Of a DNA stretch of 64,000 bases, positions 63,686-64,000 are shown in pieces (positions within the stretch are counted from its first letter, which is position 1; each line of letters begins with the position of its first letter). Source of the DNA: Streptomyces sp. DH12 (GTDB taxonomy: Bacteria > Actinomycetota > Actinomycetes > Streptomycetales > Streptomycetaceae); contig NZ_JAHWGT010000025.1 in the NCBI RefSeq assembly GCF_020873895.1, positions 31,586 through 95,585 on the forward strand, read 5' to 3'. The notes beneath the pieces are model-generated. The model did no database searches. It was not told where the DNA came from and saw only the letters and a list, made by a program, of their open reading frames with translations. The translations under genes were made by a program, and so were the position numbers.

Positions 63686-64000
63686 CCGCACCGCCCCCGG
63701 CGGGGCGGGGCGGCCCGGCCGCACCGGCACCCGGTCCGGTCCCGGTCCGGCGGAGCACACCGGCGGCGCGACACGCACCGTGCGCCTCCCGTGCGCCCTA
63801 TGTCGCGGCAGAACCTTCCTTCGATAGGCTGTACCGAACCCGCCCGCCGCATATGCCGCGGCAGTGCGTCGTCCCCAGGGTCCCGCCAGTGACCCGGGAC
63901 GGCCCGGAAGCGGCCGGCCAGCCCGGTCGGCGGCGGTTCCAGGGTTCTCGTACGTCATCGAATGTCCATCGAACGTCATTCGACAGTCCACGCAGCTCAA
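63686..64000. other. Intergenic region before the next gene
   Basis: No gene start is recognised. A TAGGCT near 63825 may be a -10 element for a downstream gene. TCGAATG (63958-63964) and CATTCGA (63977-63983) form an inverted repeat close to the window end. Confidence 0.4.

Overview
The window looks like a Streptomyces chromosome. It is very GC-rich, genes overlap by ATGA/GTGA, GTG starts and apparently leaderless genes are common, rare in-frame TTA codons occur, and it carries conservon genes, two-gene LigD plus Ku, and a lysA-hom-thrC order. Product names come from reading motifs and domain order by eye; no database search was run.

Left core (1-38 kb). A sensor kinase tail, a MarR regulator and a PP2C-like phosphatase come first. 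They are followed by a conservon (cvnA-D) with a StyA-like flavin monooxygenase. Next are an NlpC/P60-like secreted protein that has lost its catalytic Cys, a TetR regulator with two divergent diiron proteins, a lipoprotein/sensor kinase/SEDS protein/transpeptidase operon, a HEAT-repeat protein, and an NHEJ locus (ligase, polymerase, Ku). From 26.8 to 35.5 kb lies the most unusual core-side system: Trypco2, a trypsin-like protease with an in-frame TTA codon, a PknG-like kinase, a vWA protein, a four-helix membrane protein and a solute-binding protein. The last five run as one operon. I read it as a PknG/GlnX/GlnH-type sensory relay joined to a trypsin/Trypco conflict-type module. A MinD-like ATPase, a 13-copy minisatellite and a hemerythrin-like protein close this part.

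Accessory region (about 39-57.8 kb). It holds a VapBC-type pair and a complete type I restriction-modification operon with two different full-length hsdM genes; only hsdR has a TTA codon. It then holds a nucleotide/phosphate-flavoured neighbourhood: creatininase-like, HD, Nudix, XRE/PLD-like, HAD, radical SAM, thymidylate-kinase-like, methyltransferase, CYTH and a Cys-rich protein. A serine recombinase follows and runs antisense into a tRNA-Arg(CCG) gene. Three genes within 6 kb are broken by one base each: radical SAM (1-base loss), CYTH (TAG inside the ExExK signature) and recombinase (1-base gain). The right half of this island therefore seems to be decaying, unless these are sequence errors.

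Right core (57.8-64 kb). tRNA-Arg, a receiver-only regulator, an ArgRS-like protein without a catalytic domain (NrtL), lysA, hom and thrC form the aspartate-family amino-acid block. The window ends just before the expected thrB.
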